A stretch of DNA of 64,000 bases, taken from Paenalkalicoccus suaedae. GTDB taxonomy: Bacteria; Bacillota; Bacilli; Bacillales; Salisediminibacteriaceae. Made by a program: the position numbers and the translations under genes. Shown piece after piece: positions 1-9,449 of this stretch (position 1 is its first letter; each line of letters opens with the position of its first letter). The notes below the pieces were generated by a model that saw nothing but the letters and a program-made list of their open reading frames with translations, had not been told where the DNA came from and did not search any database. The stretch covers positions 3,038,001 to 3,102,000 of the forward strand of contig NZ_CP041372.2 of the NCBI RefSeq assembly GCF_006965545.2, read 5' to 3'.

Positions 1-1306
1 TGCGGCGGTGACCCGCTGAATTCATTAAACCTTGGTGTGCGAATATCGAGCTTGACTGTCCTGTTGCAATATTTTCGCCAGCAGTATAGTAAGTAAGACC
101 GGCTTTGCGCATACGGTCAAAAGGAGATAGGCCTTCTGGCGTCGTATGGCTAAAGTAGCTACGGTTTGCCATATCTGTACTGTGAGCCAACGCAACAGAG
201 GACACTTGATTATTTAATGTTAATGGAGCTAGTCCAAACTTAACTCGATCTGAATTGATAAGATCGAACAGCTGCCTTGTAAAGCCTTGTCTGAGCGTTT
301 GATTGCCTGTGCCATAATGTGCACGAAGACTCTCTTCTACGCTCTTATCAATGACTTGAACAGCTGTAACCTGATGCCCACCTGAGAGGTGCAGGTCATA
401 AAAGACAGTCATATAACCATTATCCACTTGATATAGCTCAAATTCATCAGACTGTCGCTGTTGATAGCGAGAGTTGCCCTTTAGGATGTAAGTAGCTGGC
501 GTGCCTAAACGCTGCCTTACCTGCGTTTTCGTTTGCCCGATATGAACACCTTCCGGGGTAGATAAATGATTGCTGTTTGTATAAAGAGCGACAACCTTTC
601 CTTGCTGGATGCCGATCATACGAAACTCGCGATAGTTTTGATGATACGTGTGCCATTGGAACCCATACTCACTTGTTGAAACGTGAACTGGCTGTCCTAG
701 ACTTTGCGTAACTTTAGATGCTGAATCTCCTAGCGCAATTCCGGAAACTTGAATCGTAGTAGACGATGCGGGCGGTCTGTTCACATTGCCTGATGCTTGC
801 TGATTACTAGTTGGCGTAGATGGGGTGCCAATAGTAACATTAATACGTTTGCCTTCATCAATAACAGTTGCTACTCGGGTCGACGTGTCCCATTTTGCCT
901 CTGCGCCAAATGATTCTGATACGAATCGAAGTGGCACATACGTGGAATTACCAAAAATCTGAGGTGCTACATCTAGCGTGACGGCACTTCCGTTGATTAC
1001 TGCTGATCGTGAATCGATCGTAAGAACAATTTCCGAGTTTCCTCTTTTAGCAGTAACGGTTCTTGTGCGGTCATTCCATGCAACCTCAGCTCCCATTTCT
1101 TCGAATATCGATCGAAATGGAATTAATGTGCGAGCATTCTCGATACGTCCACCATTTAACGTAACCGATTCAGCTGCCAATACCCTTGAATCTACCTCAT
1201 AGCTATTTTGCTCCAAAATGTCCTGAACAGGTAGGAACCAAACTAAAGCAACAACGACAAAAAGAATTGTTCGAAATAAAGAACGTCTAGCAAACTTGCT
1301 TTGCAT
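1..1306 (-). CDS. Stalk-domain plus CAP (SCP/YkwD-like) secreted protein, C-terminus cut by window edge
   Basis: The 5' end is complete (ATG at 1306, AAGGGAG about 10 nt upstream) and the gene runs off the left edge after about 435 codons. Residues 9-27 form a hydrophobic signal/anchor. Residues about 45-150 hold a copper-amine-oxidase-N-like 'stalk' domain with paired motifs LIPFR and VPLRFVSESFGAEAKW. Residues about 187-320 resemble the CAP-associated N-terminal region. From about 340 a CAP domain begins, with SHTTPEG, GENIATG and a GLMNSAGHR-type motif. CAP proteins of this type are extracellular and often appear at the spore or cell surface; the ligand is unknown. The stalk domain recurs in the genes at 12.6 and 14.0 kb, suggesting a shared envelope location (inference). 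Confidence 0.85.
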   Translation of the reverse strand, partial: MQSKFARRSLFRTILFVVVALVWFLPVQDILEQNSYEVDSRVLAAESVTLNGGRIENARTLIPFRSIFEEMGAEVAWNDRTRTVTAKRGNSEIVLTIDSRSAVINGSAVTLDVAPQIFGNSTYVPLRFVSESFGAEAKWDTSTRVATVIDEGKRINVTIGTPSTPTSNQQASGNVNRPPASSTTIQVSGIALGDSASKVTQSLGQPVHVSTSEYGFQWHTYHQNYREFRMIGIQQGKVVALYTNSNHLSTPEGVHIGQTKTQVRQRLGTPATYILKGNSRYQQRQSDEFELYQVDNGYMTVFYDLHLSGGHQVTAVQVIDKSVEESLRAHYGTGNQTLRQGFTRQLFDLINSDRVKFGLAPLTLNNQVSSVALAHSTDMANRSYFSHTTPEGLSPFDRMRKAGLTYYTAGENIATGQSSSIFAHQGLMNSAGHRR

Positions 1307-1934
1307 GATACTCGTAAACTCCCTTAAGGGCTGCCTCATGAACAGAGGAAGTACGAGTAGCATGAATAATAAAACTTTCTCGCTTACAACGAAACACTGT
1401 TTTAAGACTCCCGTCTCCATGGTGGTTTTGTAAGCAAAATATGAGGTGATCTCGTTACAGTTAGTATACCCGAAAGCTTTTATTTTTGCACCTCATTCGA
1501 ACATTTTTTTCATCCCTTTCTCCTATGTTTTTAAGTATTCTGTTAGAAAAAATGACATATCACCACTCAATTATGAGCAATTACCTACTTTAAGAACTAC
1601 GTAATAAGCATTTATTACCAAATAACCCTTGTACACTATTAATCTATGTTAATGTCAACAAGATGTAAGGGCTACCTGCTCGGTTGTTTCATTCTTTTTA
1701 TCTACTAATGAAAGATTTACTGTTGTTCCTATTTATTTACTAATATGTAATTATAGATCTAACAAATGTGAATAAAGAGCCGGTTAAGAAAAAACTAGTT
1801 TCATGGATTTTAGAGTTTACGGTTAGAAATAATGGCCGTTGGTTCAATTTATGGGTCAAGAGGTTTAATATATCCTAGTAGTTGCGTGGATTTAGAGGTG
1901 AAAAGTGATTTTAGAGTGGTAGGTTGTTTATTTT
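1307..1934. other. Intergenic, AT-rich, no gene seen
   Basis: This lies upstream of the CAP gene and beyond the ComEA-like gene terminator. On the minus strand a TATACT-like -10 lies near 1463 and may belong to the CAP gene. I see no RNA gene or repeat here. Confidence 0.5.
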
Positions 1935-2042
1935 TGGGAAATTATGTTCTTTATTTAGAAGTTATGTTCCGCATTCCAAAGATATGGACTTAACGTCCTT
2001 TCTCTACTGAGTTATGTTCTCCATCCCAAACTTATGGACTTC
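1935..2042. repeat. Phased array a: TTATGTTC/TTATGGAC word, 20-bp pitch
   Basis: TTATG-type words start at 1942, 1962, 1982, 2012 and 2032, so spacings are 20, 20, 30 and 20 bp. All are multiples of ten. The word family is the same as in the array at 50.6 kb. The array begins about 20 nt beyond the terminator of the ComEA-like gene. Confidence 0.8.
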
Positions 2043-2060
2043 ACACCCCCATCCCCATAG

Positions 2061-2084
2061 AAAAAAGCCCTCATGAATGAGAGC
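2061..2084 (-). terminator. Intrinsic terminator of the ComEA-like gene
   Basis: On the minus strand an 8-bp stem (GCTCTCAT with ATGAGGGC, one G-T pair) and a 2-nt loop are followed by six T, just after the stop codon at 2105. Confidence 0.8.
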
Positions 2085-2104
2085 TCTAAAAATGGTACTA
2101 GCTA

Positions 2105-2482
2105 CTATAGCGTAAAAGAGCCTGACATTTGTTCAAGCTTCTTTTCTCCGATTCCTTTTACCTGTAGCAAATCTTTTTCCCCTTTAAAGGAGCCAACTTC
2201 TTCTTTGCATGCAAGGATCTTCTCTGCAAGATCCTGACCTACTCCTGTAATGAGCAATAGCTCGTCTAGAGAGGCTTCGTTAATATTCACCAGTCCCTCT
2301 TCTTTCACTTTCTCTACTACTTCATTCTTAGGAGCCTCATCGCTTTCCGGTACGTTGTTTACGGGCTCCTCCTCATATTTCTCTGGAGCTAAGGCCTTAT
2401 TTGGTTCTTTCGCTAAGAAAGCAGGAATTATGTAGCGCCACACAAAAAATAATAGGCTTAGTATAACAAAGATTTTTTTCAT
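2105..2482 (-). CDS. ComEA-like helix-hairpin-helix membrane-anchored protein
   Basis: This is a 125-residue protein. Residues 4-22 form a membrane segment, followed by an acidic Pro/Glu-rich linker (about 25-62). The C-terminal tandem helix-hairpin-helix domain (about 63-125) shows VNINEAS, LLLITGVGQ and LLQVKGIGEKK. That C-terminal unit is the DNA-binding part of competence protein ComEA. The usual ComEA (about 200 residues) also has an SLBB domain between anchor and HhH, which is absent here. No comEB or comEC lies next to it. DNA binding at the outer membrane face is inferred; a role in uptake is not shown. Confidence 0.75.
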   Translation of the reverse strand: MKKIFVILSLLFFVWRYIIPAFLAKEPNKALAPEKYEEEPVNNVPESDEAPKNEVVEKVKEEGLVNINEASLDELLLITGVGQDLAEKILACKEEVGSFKGEKDLLQVKGIGEKKLEQMSGSFTL

Positions 2483-2564
2483 TAGAACCTCCTGTGCTAT
2501 GGCATAAATTCACCGTTCTCACAATTATACCATTTAATTTTTAAACAGAAAGCCTTAGCCCTTG

Positions 2565-3953
2565 TTACACATTGCAAAATAGCTTCACACCATTCTTGCC
2601 ATCATGTTTAATTTCATACATGGCTTGGTCAGCTTGCGAAATTAAATCATCGATCGTTTCTTTTCTCGAGCTAAACTGCGTGACTCCTATGCTCAATGTT
2701 AATGTAAACATGTGATCATCTACATGAATGGGCTTTGTCATAGAAGTATGCAAATCCGAAATAATTCCTTCTATAGACCGCGCTTCATCCTTCTCTAAAT
2801 ATAAAACAAATTCGTCTCCCCCGAGGCGACAAGCCATGCCACTATTACCGGTCTTTTTCTCCAGACGTCTCGCCGTCTTCTCAAGCAAACGATCGCCTGT
2901 AATATGCCCGTAGCGATCATTAATTTGCTTAAACGAATCTAAGTCGATAAACACAATAAATGCGTGCTCAGCCTTAAATGACTTACTTTGTTGCCTCCCT
3001 TTCACATATCGGTAAAACGAAGGTCTATTAGGGAGCTTTGTTAGCGAGTCGTGGAATGCCAAAAACTCAATTTTTTCTTCTGCTAGCTTTCTCTCTGTAA
3101 TATCAATCATGGCACCCTCAAGTCTCGATAAGCGGACCTTGCCCTTTTCTATAATGGGAAAATACTTAGCGGACATCCACATGATAGGCTTACCAGGCAC
3201 GATTAACCGAAACTCGACATTTCTCGTTAACCCTTTTAACACATCCTTTTCAATCAAGCGCATAAAGCCTTTATCCTCTTCATGGATAAACTGACGCCAC
3301 AGAATTGGACTATCTGACTTTTCGATATTGGGGAAATTAATGAACTGGTTTAAGCCAGAAGTGACGTCATGTTGCTTCAATTCCATATCGTATGAATAGG
3401 TAACAATCGCAGCACTATCTAGCAGATAAGATAGCTGCTGTTTACTCTGATCATACTGAAGCCACATCGTATTTGTATTCGATGCCTGCACAAGTAAAAA
3501 TGTAAATAAAGATAATGTGAATAAGAGCAAATACATATAAACATGAAGCGCAGACTGAGATGAAATGGATATAGGACTGACTAGTAAGGAAGCAGTTAAC
3601 AAAAGCGTCACTAACGAACTCGCGACGATAATCACTCTTTTTTGGTGGTATAAGGAGCTAACGAGCATGCCAAGCCATAAAAAGATAATAGATAAAATAG
3701 AGTGGGACTGGACGATAACAAACATAAAACTAGTAAAGTAAGTGATGATCATTAAATACATCGTTGGCCTAACCGCAAATCGATTTGCTATTAAAAAACC
3801 AACGACTAAATAGGCTGGGATCGTCAATAATGGATAGACCATTTCCCATTCCCTCGTGATAGCAGTCGTAATAAAATATGCTAAATGAAAGCCGGTAAGC
3901 AAGAGTAATACTAGCTGATTCCGCTCATGAATAAACGATTCTCCTCGATTCAT
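2565..3953 (-). CDS. Membrane PAS-GGDEF diguanylate cyclase
   Basis: I set the start at 3953 because GGAGGTGA lies 4-5 nt upstream; an ATG 18 nt further upstream has no such site. The 462-residue protein has about six membrane helices (1-165), a PAS domain (about 175-290, ending in a PAC-type segment) and a GGDEF domain (about 295-460) with the intact active-site motif RLGGDEFV. It should make cyclic di-GMP from two GTP at the membrane. The PAS ligand is unknown. Genes for a second c-di-GMP protein (MHYT-GGDEF-EAL) lie at 20 kb. Confidence 0.85.
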   Translation of the reverse strand: MNRGESFIHERNQLVLLLLTGFHLAYFITTAITREWEMVYPLLTIPAYLVVGFLIANRFAVRPTMYLMIITYFTSFMFVIVQSHSILSIIFLWLGMLVSSLYHQKRVIIVASSLVTLLLTASLLVSPISISSQSALHVYMYLLLFTLSLFTFLLVQASNTNTMWLQYDQSKQQLSYLLDSAAIVTYSYDMELKQHDVTSGLNQFINFPNIEKSDSPILWRQFIHEEDKGFMRLIEKDVLKGLTRNVEFRLIVPGKPIMWMSAKYFPIIEKGKVRLSRLEGAMIDITERKLAEEKIEFLAFHDSLTKLPNRPSFYRYVKGRQQSKSFKAEHAFIVFIDLDSFKQINDRYGHITGDRLLEKTARRLEKKTGNSGMACRLGGDEFVLYLEKDEARSIEGIISDLHTSMTKPIHVDDHMFTLTLSIGVTQFSSRKETIDDLISQADQAMYEIKHDGKNGVKLFCNV

Positions 3954-4076
3954 ACAATCACCTCCATCCACCAGAAAATAAGACTAAGACTATAATACCA
4001 CTTAAACTATTTTTTGTCCCTAAAAACCTTAAAATTTTACACATTCATACAGAAAAAGCTTTAAAATAGCGTGGAT

Positions 4077-5546
4077 TTACTTGTATAGTGTGACATAGGT
4101 CGCAAGTGCAGCAAACATGCGATAGGTTGGATCGACTGTCACACGCGGTTCTCTGAACTGACGGTTTATCTCCAATTGCATCGCTTCTATTCCTAGTTCA
4201 TTCTTCGAAAAGTTTGCGATATTAGCCGATCCTCCAGCTGTAAATAGCAGGTTTTCGCCAACATTCGAAATGTCGTAACGAGCCATTGCATCGAAGAGAG
4301 ACAAGACTTCGCCCTGATTGATCAGCTCGCCACCGTCCGTGCCCACATCTAGATCAAAATCACGCTCCCTTGCAGCACCGTGCAAGTCTATAACAAGATC
4401 GATACCTTCATCCACCGCTATGCGTCGCATTTCTTCTTTAAATGGAATGTTGTTATAGTAGTTCGGATCGATAGACTCGCGAGCTATATAAAGGATATGG
4501 GCACCCGTGTATTCGTGTAACAATAAAGCTATTGCGCCTGTATAGCCCTCTGAAATCTTCGGTGCACCTTCTCTAATGTGAGAGGTTGCATGTGGGGCCG
4601 TGATGAGTATGCGAGAATCCTCGCTTCCTTTCACAAAGACAAAATCTTCGTCTCCTTGACCTCTATATCCATTTGCTGCAAAACGTGCCTCATAGCTAAA
4701 TAGCTTCTCAGTCCATCTACCAGATGTATAGTCTCCTTCAAGTGTTCGTGTAAGTGGAGCAAGCTTTGTTTGCTTTTGGAGCTCTAACGTTGTTTCTGCC
4801 AGAGAAAGGTCGGGTAGATAAGGAGTAAGTTTTGGATGCGTGCGGTAGAACGCCTGGGCGCGCTCGATTGTGGTGCGCTCCGCCCAATCGCCAGTAAGTG
4901 TTGGAATCGTTGCGCGTAGCTCCTGCGCAGTCCGAGCTATCCTCTCTTCTCCTGCTGTATCAAAAATGATCGCGCGGATGAGCATGACGGCAAATTCGCC
5001 CCGTGTAACCGTGGTGTTCGGGCGAAACGTGCCGTCAGGGTAACCGTTTGTAATGAGAGAGCCTGCGAGCTGGTCGATAGCACCCTTGGCATAGTGGTTG
5101 CTTGGTACGTCGATGAAAGCCGCATCTGTTGCTTCGAGCGAATAGGCGCGAGCTAGCATAATTGCCATTTGCCCTCTCGTTAAGGACTCGTTTGGTTGGA
5201 ATGTTCCGTTTGGAAAGCCCTCAATGATAGTTGCAGACCTCGCGCGCTGAATAGCGTCATAGGCAAAGCTCGTTTTATCAACGTCAGAAAAATGAGTCGT
5301 GCCTGTGGCAGGTGGCAGAGAGAGTGCACGTTCGAAGAAGACAGCTGCCTCAGCCCGAGTTAACGAGTTGTCTGGACGAAAGGTGCCATCTGGGTAACCC
5401 TGCGAAAGATTAAGTGTGCGGAACACCTCGATCTCGTGGGAGTAAAATTGCGTAGGATTGATGTCTGTAAAGCTTTGTGCATGGGTAGCTCCTGGCACTA
5501 AAATAGTAGCTAGTACAAGAATGATTGCTATGTATTTTGTCCTCAT
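4077..5546 (-). CDS. SLH-anchored N-formylglutamate amidohydrolase-like hydrolase
   Basis: This 489-residue secreted protein has a signal peptide (1-23). Three SLH repeats (about 25-195) each show a GYPDGTFRP- or GFPNGTFQP-type turn and TRAE, TRGQ or TRGE. The C-terminal domain (about 270-489) has APHATSHIREG, DLHGAARERDFD and LEINRQFREP, matching the zinc amidohydrolase fold of the N-formylglutamate amidohydrolase family. SLH repeats bind pyruvylated cell-wall polymer, so the enzyme should sit on the cell surface. The substrate is not clear; a peptide or poly-glutamate amide is possible (inference). The start has GGGAGGAAC 8-9 nt upstream. It is divergent from the acyltransferase gene. Confidence 0.75.
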   Translation of the reverse strand: MRTKYIAIILVLATILVPGATHAQSFTDINPTQFYSHEIEVFRTLNLSQGYPDGTFRPDNSLTRAEAAVFFERALSLPPATGTTHFSDVDKTSFAYDAIQRARSATIIEGFPNGTFQPNESLTRGQMAIMLARAYSLEATDAAFIDVPSNHYAKGAIDQLAGSLITNGYPDGTFRPNTTVTRGEFAVMLIRAIIFDTAGEERIARTAQELRATIPTLTGDWAERTTIERAQAFYRTHPKLTPYLPDLSLAETTLELQKQTKLAPLTRTLEGDYTSGRWTEKLFSYEARFAANGYRGQGDEDFVFVKGSEDSRILITAPHATSHIREGAPKISEGYTGAIALLLHEYTGAHILYIARESIDPNYYNNIPFKEEMRRIAVDEGIDLVIDLHGAARERDFDLDVGTDGGELINQGEVLSLFDAMARYDISNVGENLLFTAGGSANIANFSKNELGIEAMQLEINRQFREPRVTVDPTYRMFAALATYVTLYK

Positions 5547-5570
5547 TATGGTGTTCCTCCCTTTTTCGTC

Positions 5571-5598
5571 TTGAAACTAGTGGCAAGTGTACTATAAT
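5571..5598 (+). promoter_or_regulatory. Sigma-A-type promoter for the acyltransferase gene
   Basis: TTGAAA (5571-5576) and TATAAT (5593-5598) are separated by 16 bp, about 40 nt before the start codon at 5637. Confidence 0.55.
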
Positions 5599-5636
5599 GA
5601 TACAGAGTCAAATGCTTTACAGAAGGAGATCATTGT

Positions 5637-6782
5637 ATGCTCAAACGACAGCAAATAGACGAACTTTACGTCGTACGTGCCATCGCCATCATTGGTGTTA
5701 TTATCGTGCACGCTACGTCATTTATTGTGTTCCAGCTCGATCAAGGCTCGAGATATTGGTCTACGTATAACTTTTTAAATACGTTTTTTAAGATTGGTAC
5801 GACAACATTTATCTTTCTAAGTGCCTTCGTACTCTTCTATAACTATTATCATCGACCGTTAACAAAAAAGCTTGTTAAAAATTTCTACGTAAGGCGATTA
5901 CTTTATATTTTAATCCCTTATATCATTTTTTCGACGATTTATTTTGCGCTTAACGCGTATACGAATAACTCGGCTGATTCGATTCGGTACATGGCGGGTG
6001 AGCTGTTAAATGACATCATGACAGGAAACGCATGGACGCATTTATACTTTGTTTTTATTAGCGTGCAGTTCTTCCTCCTATTCCCGCTATTTTTGTGGGC
6101 ATTTAAAAAGTGGCCGATTATTGCTAAAAACTTATTTTGGCTCGGGATCGTGATTCAGTGGTCGTTTGTTATTTATAACAACCTCTATTTACGCAACACG
6201 ACTCCTGGTAACCTAGCAATCTGGTATACGAGCTACTATTTCCTAGGTGCTTATCTCGGAATCTACTACGACCGCTTTGTTGGCTACTTTAAGGTCAAAA
6301 AAGAAGAACTCTTTACAAAGAAAGCTTTGTTTTGGTTCCCTCTATGGATCTTTTGGGCTGCTGCCGCTTCTGCTCACGTATATCTTTGGTATATCGTGCG
6401 TACGCAGGATGCAATTGTTGATTCCCGTATTTATACATTGTTATGGAATTTGCACACGTTGCCGACTGCTTTAGTTATCTTACAGGTCGCATATGTCGTG
6501 TACGCAAAGTGGCCACGCTTTATGGTCAATTCGTTGATTCATTTAGGTGTTGTGTCATTTGGTGTGTATATTTCTCACCCACTCGTCCTTTACTTCTATC
6601 GCATGATTGATCCAGGCAGTAACCCAATGGTGTATCACGCCTGGGTAGTAGGTGGATTTGTATCTGCCTTAGCAATCCCGTGGATCATCGTCGGATTGTC
6701 GATGAAGTACATTCCAGGAGCGTGGACATTCTTCGGAGCTTCTCCTAAGAAAATTCCGTATAAAGAGAAGCATTCGGAGTAG
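5637..6782 (+). CDS. Acyltransferase-3 family membrane protein
   Basis: This 381-residue protein has about ten membrane helices. The first helix carries the family signature with R and H (VVRAIAIIGVIIVHATS); in this family those residues serve acyl transfer across the membrane to a surface sugar or wall polymer. The start has AAGGAGAT about 6 nt upstream. It forms its own unit, with a promoter at 5571 and a terminator at 6821. The acceptor is unknown. Neighbouring SLH proteins make a cell-wall polymer acceptor plausible, but that is only inference. Confidence 0.8.
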   Translation: MLKRQQIDELYVVRAIAIIGVIIVHATSFIVFQLDQGSRYWSTYNFLNTFFKIGTTTFIFLSAFVLFYNYYHRPLTKKLVKNFYVRRLLYILIPYIIFSTIYFALNAYTNNSADSIRYMAGELLNDIMTGNAWTHLYFVFISVQFFLLFPLFLWAFKKWPIIAKNLFWLGIVIQWSFVIYNNLYLRNTTPGNLAIWYTSYYFLGAYLGIYYDRFVGYFKVKKEELFTKKALFWFPLWIFWAAAASAHVYLWYIVRTQDAIVDSRIYTLLWNLHTLPTALVILQVAYVVYAKWPRFMVNSLIHLGVVSFGVYISHPLVLYFYRMIDPGSNPMVYHAWVVGGFVSALAIPWIIVGLSMKYIPGAWTFFGASPKKIPYKEKHSE

Positions 6783-6820
6783 GATTTTTTTGGACAGAAA
6801 ATAGTGTGATTGAAATGAAA

Positions 6821-6852
6821 GAAGAGGGAGAATTGAGCTCCCTCTTCTTTTT
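6821..6852 (+). terminator. Intrinsic terminator of the acyltransferase gene
   Basis: A perfect 10-bp stem (GAAGAGGGAG with CTCCCTCTTC) is followed by TTTTTG, 38 nt after the stop codon. Confidence 0.9.
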
Positions 6853-6873
6853 GTTTGTGTGAGGCCTGTGACA

Positions 6874-6968
6874 TTTTGCACACGAACGAGGTGGAAATGC
6901 AGACGGCGCGATGTAGAATTCACACCAGCATGGTGGTAATGCACGCCGCGGAACATAAAATGTACATC
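6874..6968. repeat. Phased array b: ATGCACAC-like word, 21-bp pitch
   Basis: Related words (TTGCACAC, ATGCAGAC, ATTCACAC, ATGCACGC, ATGTACAT) begin at 6876, 6897, 6918, 6939 and 6960, exactly 21 bp apart. The array starts 24 nt beyond the terminator. Confidence 0.7.
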
Positions 6969-7324
6969 ATCCATTTACTCGTCTAAATCATTCTCCAATT
7001 TCTCATCTAAACATTAATTAACACCCTTTTATACCAATTTAGTACATAAAAACCCACTTTACACTCCTCTGAATTTTTACTACTTCATTAACCCTTCTGA
7101 GCTTCCGTTCCAATAGTGTTCTTCAGGTGTTTATGCTCTGACTATGCTTGCACTTGATTAAATAAATGTTTGAATTTTATGTAGATTGTTGCCTAAATAT
7201 AAACAAATTATAAATTTCTCCTAACAAAAAATGTTCCAAAAGGTTCATTGTTGCCATTCATTTATTTCGATAGGCTAAGGAAGGTGGCAATTGTCCCCAA
7301 TTATTTTCTTGAAGGAGTGAAAGG
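6969..7324. other. Leader and promoter region of first 5'-nucleotidase gene
   Basis: This AT-rich stretch has no gene. A run of TTAACA-like words near 7015-7100 could be Pho-type sites, but spacing is irregular and I do not call them. Confidence 0.4.
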
Positions 7325-9379
7325 ATGTTTAAACAGACCGCATTAACTGCTGCATCACTTTTGACACTCGGCGCGGTGCTTGCGCCGAACGTACTTGCTG
7401 AGGAGGATACGCTCAGCATCGACATTTTACATACGAATGATTTACATGCAACGATCACGGATTTTGGAAAGGTCTCTGGGTTTATTGATAGTGTTCGAGA
7501 AGAAGCGGACCACTCTCTATACCTAGACGCTGGGGATATTTTTAGCGGTAGCCCGGTTGTCGATTTACCTCTAGGTGAGCCGATCATCACCCTACTTAAC
7601 GAAATGGGTCTTGAAGCGATGACGATTGGGAATCATGAATTTGATTATGGGCAAGAAGCTTACGCTGCCCGTCAGGCAGAAGCGGACTTTTCTTGGCTGT
7701 CAGCCAATACAAACGTAACAGATCCTACTATTCCAATTGAGCAACCAGATCCGTATGAGATCTTTACGTTTGATGATATTTCTGTCGGCGTATTATCATT
7801 GACGCAAAACCCTCCAGCAACTCGTCCAGCTGGAGTAGAAGGTCTTGAATTCGCTGATTACTCCGACACTATCGAAGAATATGATTACTTACGCGATGAA
7901 GTGGATATCCTCATTGCACTGACGCACGTTGGATTCGGTGCGGATCAGCGTATTGCCGAGGAATTTGATCATTTTGACGCAATTATCGGAGGGCACTCTC
8001 ATACGACCCTTACTGAACCTGAAATCGTTAATGGTACTCCTATTTTCCAAACGGGCGGGTACGCAGAGAATGTTGGGCACGTGACAGTGGAGATTGATCA
8101 GGCTAGTGGTGACGTGACGGTAGACGGCTACTTACAGCCGGTTGACGAGATTACGGAAGTAAACGCGTCAGTTGCTGCGATGGTCGAGACGTACATTAGT
8201 GATTCTGAGGAGCTACTCTTCCAAGTTGTTGGTACGACAGAGACTGGCTTGAGCCGTGACCCTCGTTATGATCGCGATACGTCTTTAGGTAACTTTTGGA
8301 CAGACGCGATGCGCCATGCAGTAGATGCTGATTTTGCTGTGACAAATAATGGCGGTCTGCGCGCATCCATTCCTGCCGGTGAGCTTACTGCGAATGATAT
8401 TTATACGGTCGAGCCGTTTAATAATGAAGTGACTGAAATTTTGATGACTGGTGAGGCATTTAAAGAAGTCTTAATCTATTCCTTCAATCGATCGGATTCG
8501 ATTGATCTTCAGGCTTCCGGGTTTGCTTATATCGTGTACGTCGATGATGACGGTAAGCTTGTTGATATTGATCTATTCCGCGACGGCGAGCCACTTGATT
8601 TGACAGCAACATATTCGGTTGCGCTTAACAACTTTATGTACGAGGGTGGATCAGGCTACGATTTCACTGATTCTACGTTAATACAAGAGCTTGCTGGACC
8701 TGTTACGCAAGCCATGTTTGAATACATTGAAGAGTTAGATGGCGAAGTCAATTATGACGAAGCTGGTGAGAACCGTATCGGGATTTTCCCAGCCGATGAG
8801 CGCGAGACTCCAGAAGTACCTGCACCTGTCGATTTCCCGTTCATCGATGTGCCAACATCTAACTTTGCTTATGCGTACATCCAGTCCTTACATGCTGATG
8901 GGATCATCAATGGTATGTCAGAAACGATGTTTGCTCCAAAAGGAATAACAACTCGTGGACAGTTCTCTGCTATGTTAAGCCGTTTGTTGGATCTAGAGTT
9001 TGATGGAGCAGATCTTCCACTTGATCTACGAGGGGATATCGGTGCAGAGATCGCTGCTTTAGTAGAAGCTGGGATTGTCGAAGGATATCCGGATGGTACG
9101 TTCCGTCAACATGTGGTAATATCTCGTCAGGAGATGACTGTGATGGCGATTCGTGCGCTAGACTATGCAGTAGCGGATGAGCTCCCAGTTGGATCTGCAC
9201 TAACGTTTGCGGACGAAGACCAAATAAGCCCTTATGCTCGCGAGAGTGTACAAACAGCCGTTGAGCTAGGAATTATCGGCGGTATGACAGAAACGCAGGT
9301 ACAACCTCTCGGTTATGCATTACGTGATCAAACAGCAAAAGTGACGTATTACGTAAATGAATTAATAAACGCTGAATAA
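7325..9379 (+). CDS. SLH-anchored 5'-nucleotidase / 2',3'-cyclic phosphodiesterase family protein (paralogue 1)
   Basis: This 684-residue protein has a signal peptide ending near residue 24 (VLAEE). The metallophosphatase domain carries ILHTNDLHA (about 34-42), YLDAGDIFSGS, TIGNHEFDYG (about 101) and IIGGHSHT (about 219), the two-metal ligand set of the UshA/YfkN family. The 5'-nucleotidase C-terminal domain follows (about 305-480, with TNNGGLRASI and LNNFMYEGGSGYDF). Three degenerate SLH repeats (about 500-684) have TTRGQ and SRQEM. It should release phosphate from nucleotides at the cell surface. The next gene is a close paralogue, so this is a tandem duplication. The start has a GGAG ribosome site 10 nt upstream. 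Confidence 0.88.
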   Translation: MFKQTALTAASLLTLGAVLAPNVLAEEDTLSIDILHTNDLHATITDFGKVSGFIDSVREEADHSLYLDAGDIFSGSPVVDLPLGEPIITLLNEMGLEAMTIGNHEFDYGQEAYAARQAEADFSWLSANTNVTDPTIPIEQPDPYEIFTFDDISVGVLSLTQNPPATRPAGVEGLEFADYSDTIEEYDYLRDEVDILIALTHVGFGADQRIAEEFDHFDAIIGGHSHTTLTEPEIVNGTPIFQTGGYAENVGHVTVEIDQASGDVTVDGYLQPVDEITEVNASVAAMVETYISDSEELLFQVVGTTETGLSRDPRYDRDTSLGNFWTDAMRHAVDADFAVTNNGGLRASIPAGELTANDIYTVEPFNNEVTEILMTGEAFKEVLIYSFNRSDSIDLQASGFAYIVYVDDDGKLVDIDLFRDGEPLDLTATYSVALNNFMYEGGSGYDFTDSTLIQELAGPVTQAMFEYIEELDGEVNYDEAGENRIGIFPADERETPEVPAPVDFPFIDVPTSNFAYAYIQSLHADGIINGMSETMFAPKGITTRGQFSAMLSRLLDLEFDGADLPLDLRGDIGAEIAALVEAGIVEGYPDGTFRQHVVISRQEMTVMAIRALDYAVADELPVGSALTFADEDQISPYARESVQTAVELGIIGGMTETQVQPLGYALRDQTAKVTYYVNELINAE

Positions 9380-9395
9380 AGTAATAGCACGAGAG

Positions 9396-9437
9396 AGGCC
9401 GAGACAACGAGAATTTCATGTTGTCTCGGCCTTTTTG
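9396..9437 (+). terminator. Intrinsic terminator of 5'-nucleotidase paralogue 1
   Basis: A 13-bp perfect stem (AGGCCGAGACAAC with GTTGTCTCGGCCT) and an 11-nt loop are followed by a T-run, 16 nt past the stop. Confidence 0.92.
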
Positions 9438-9449
9438 TGTGAGGCTTGC

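Noticed and set aside
7000-7110. Pho box upstream of the first 5'-nucleotidase
   Set aside because: TTAACA-like words are present but spacing does not fit the regular direct-repeat pattern.
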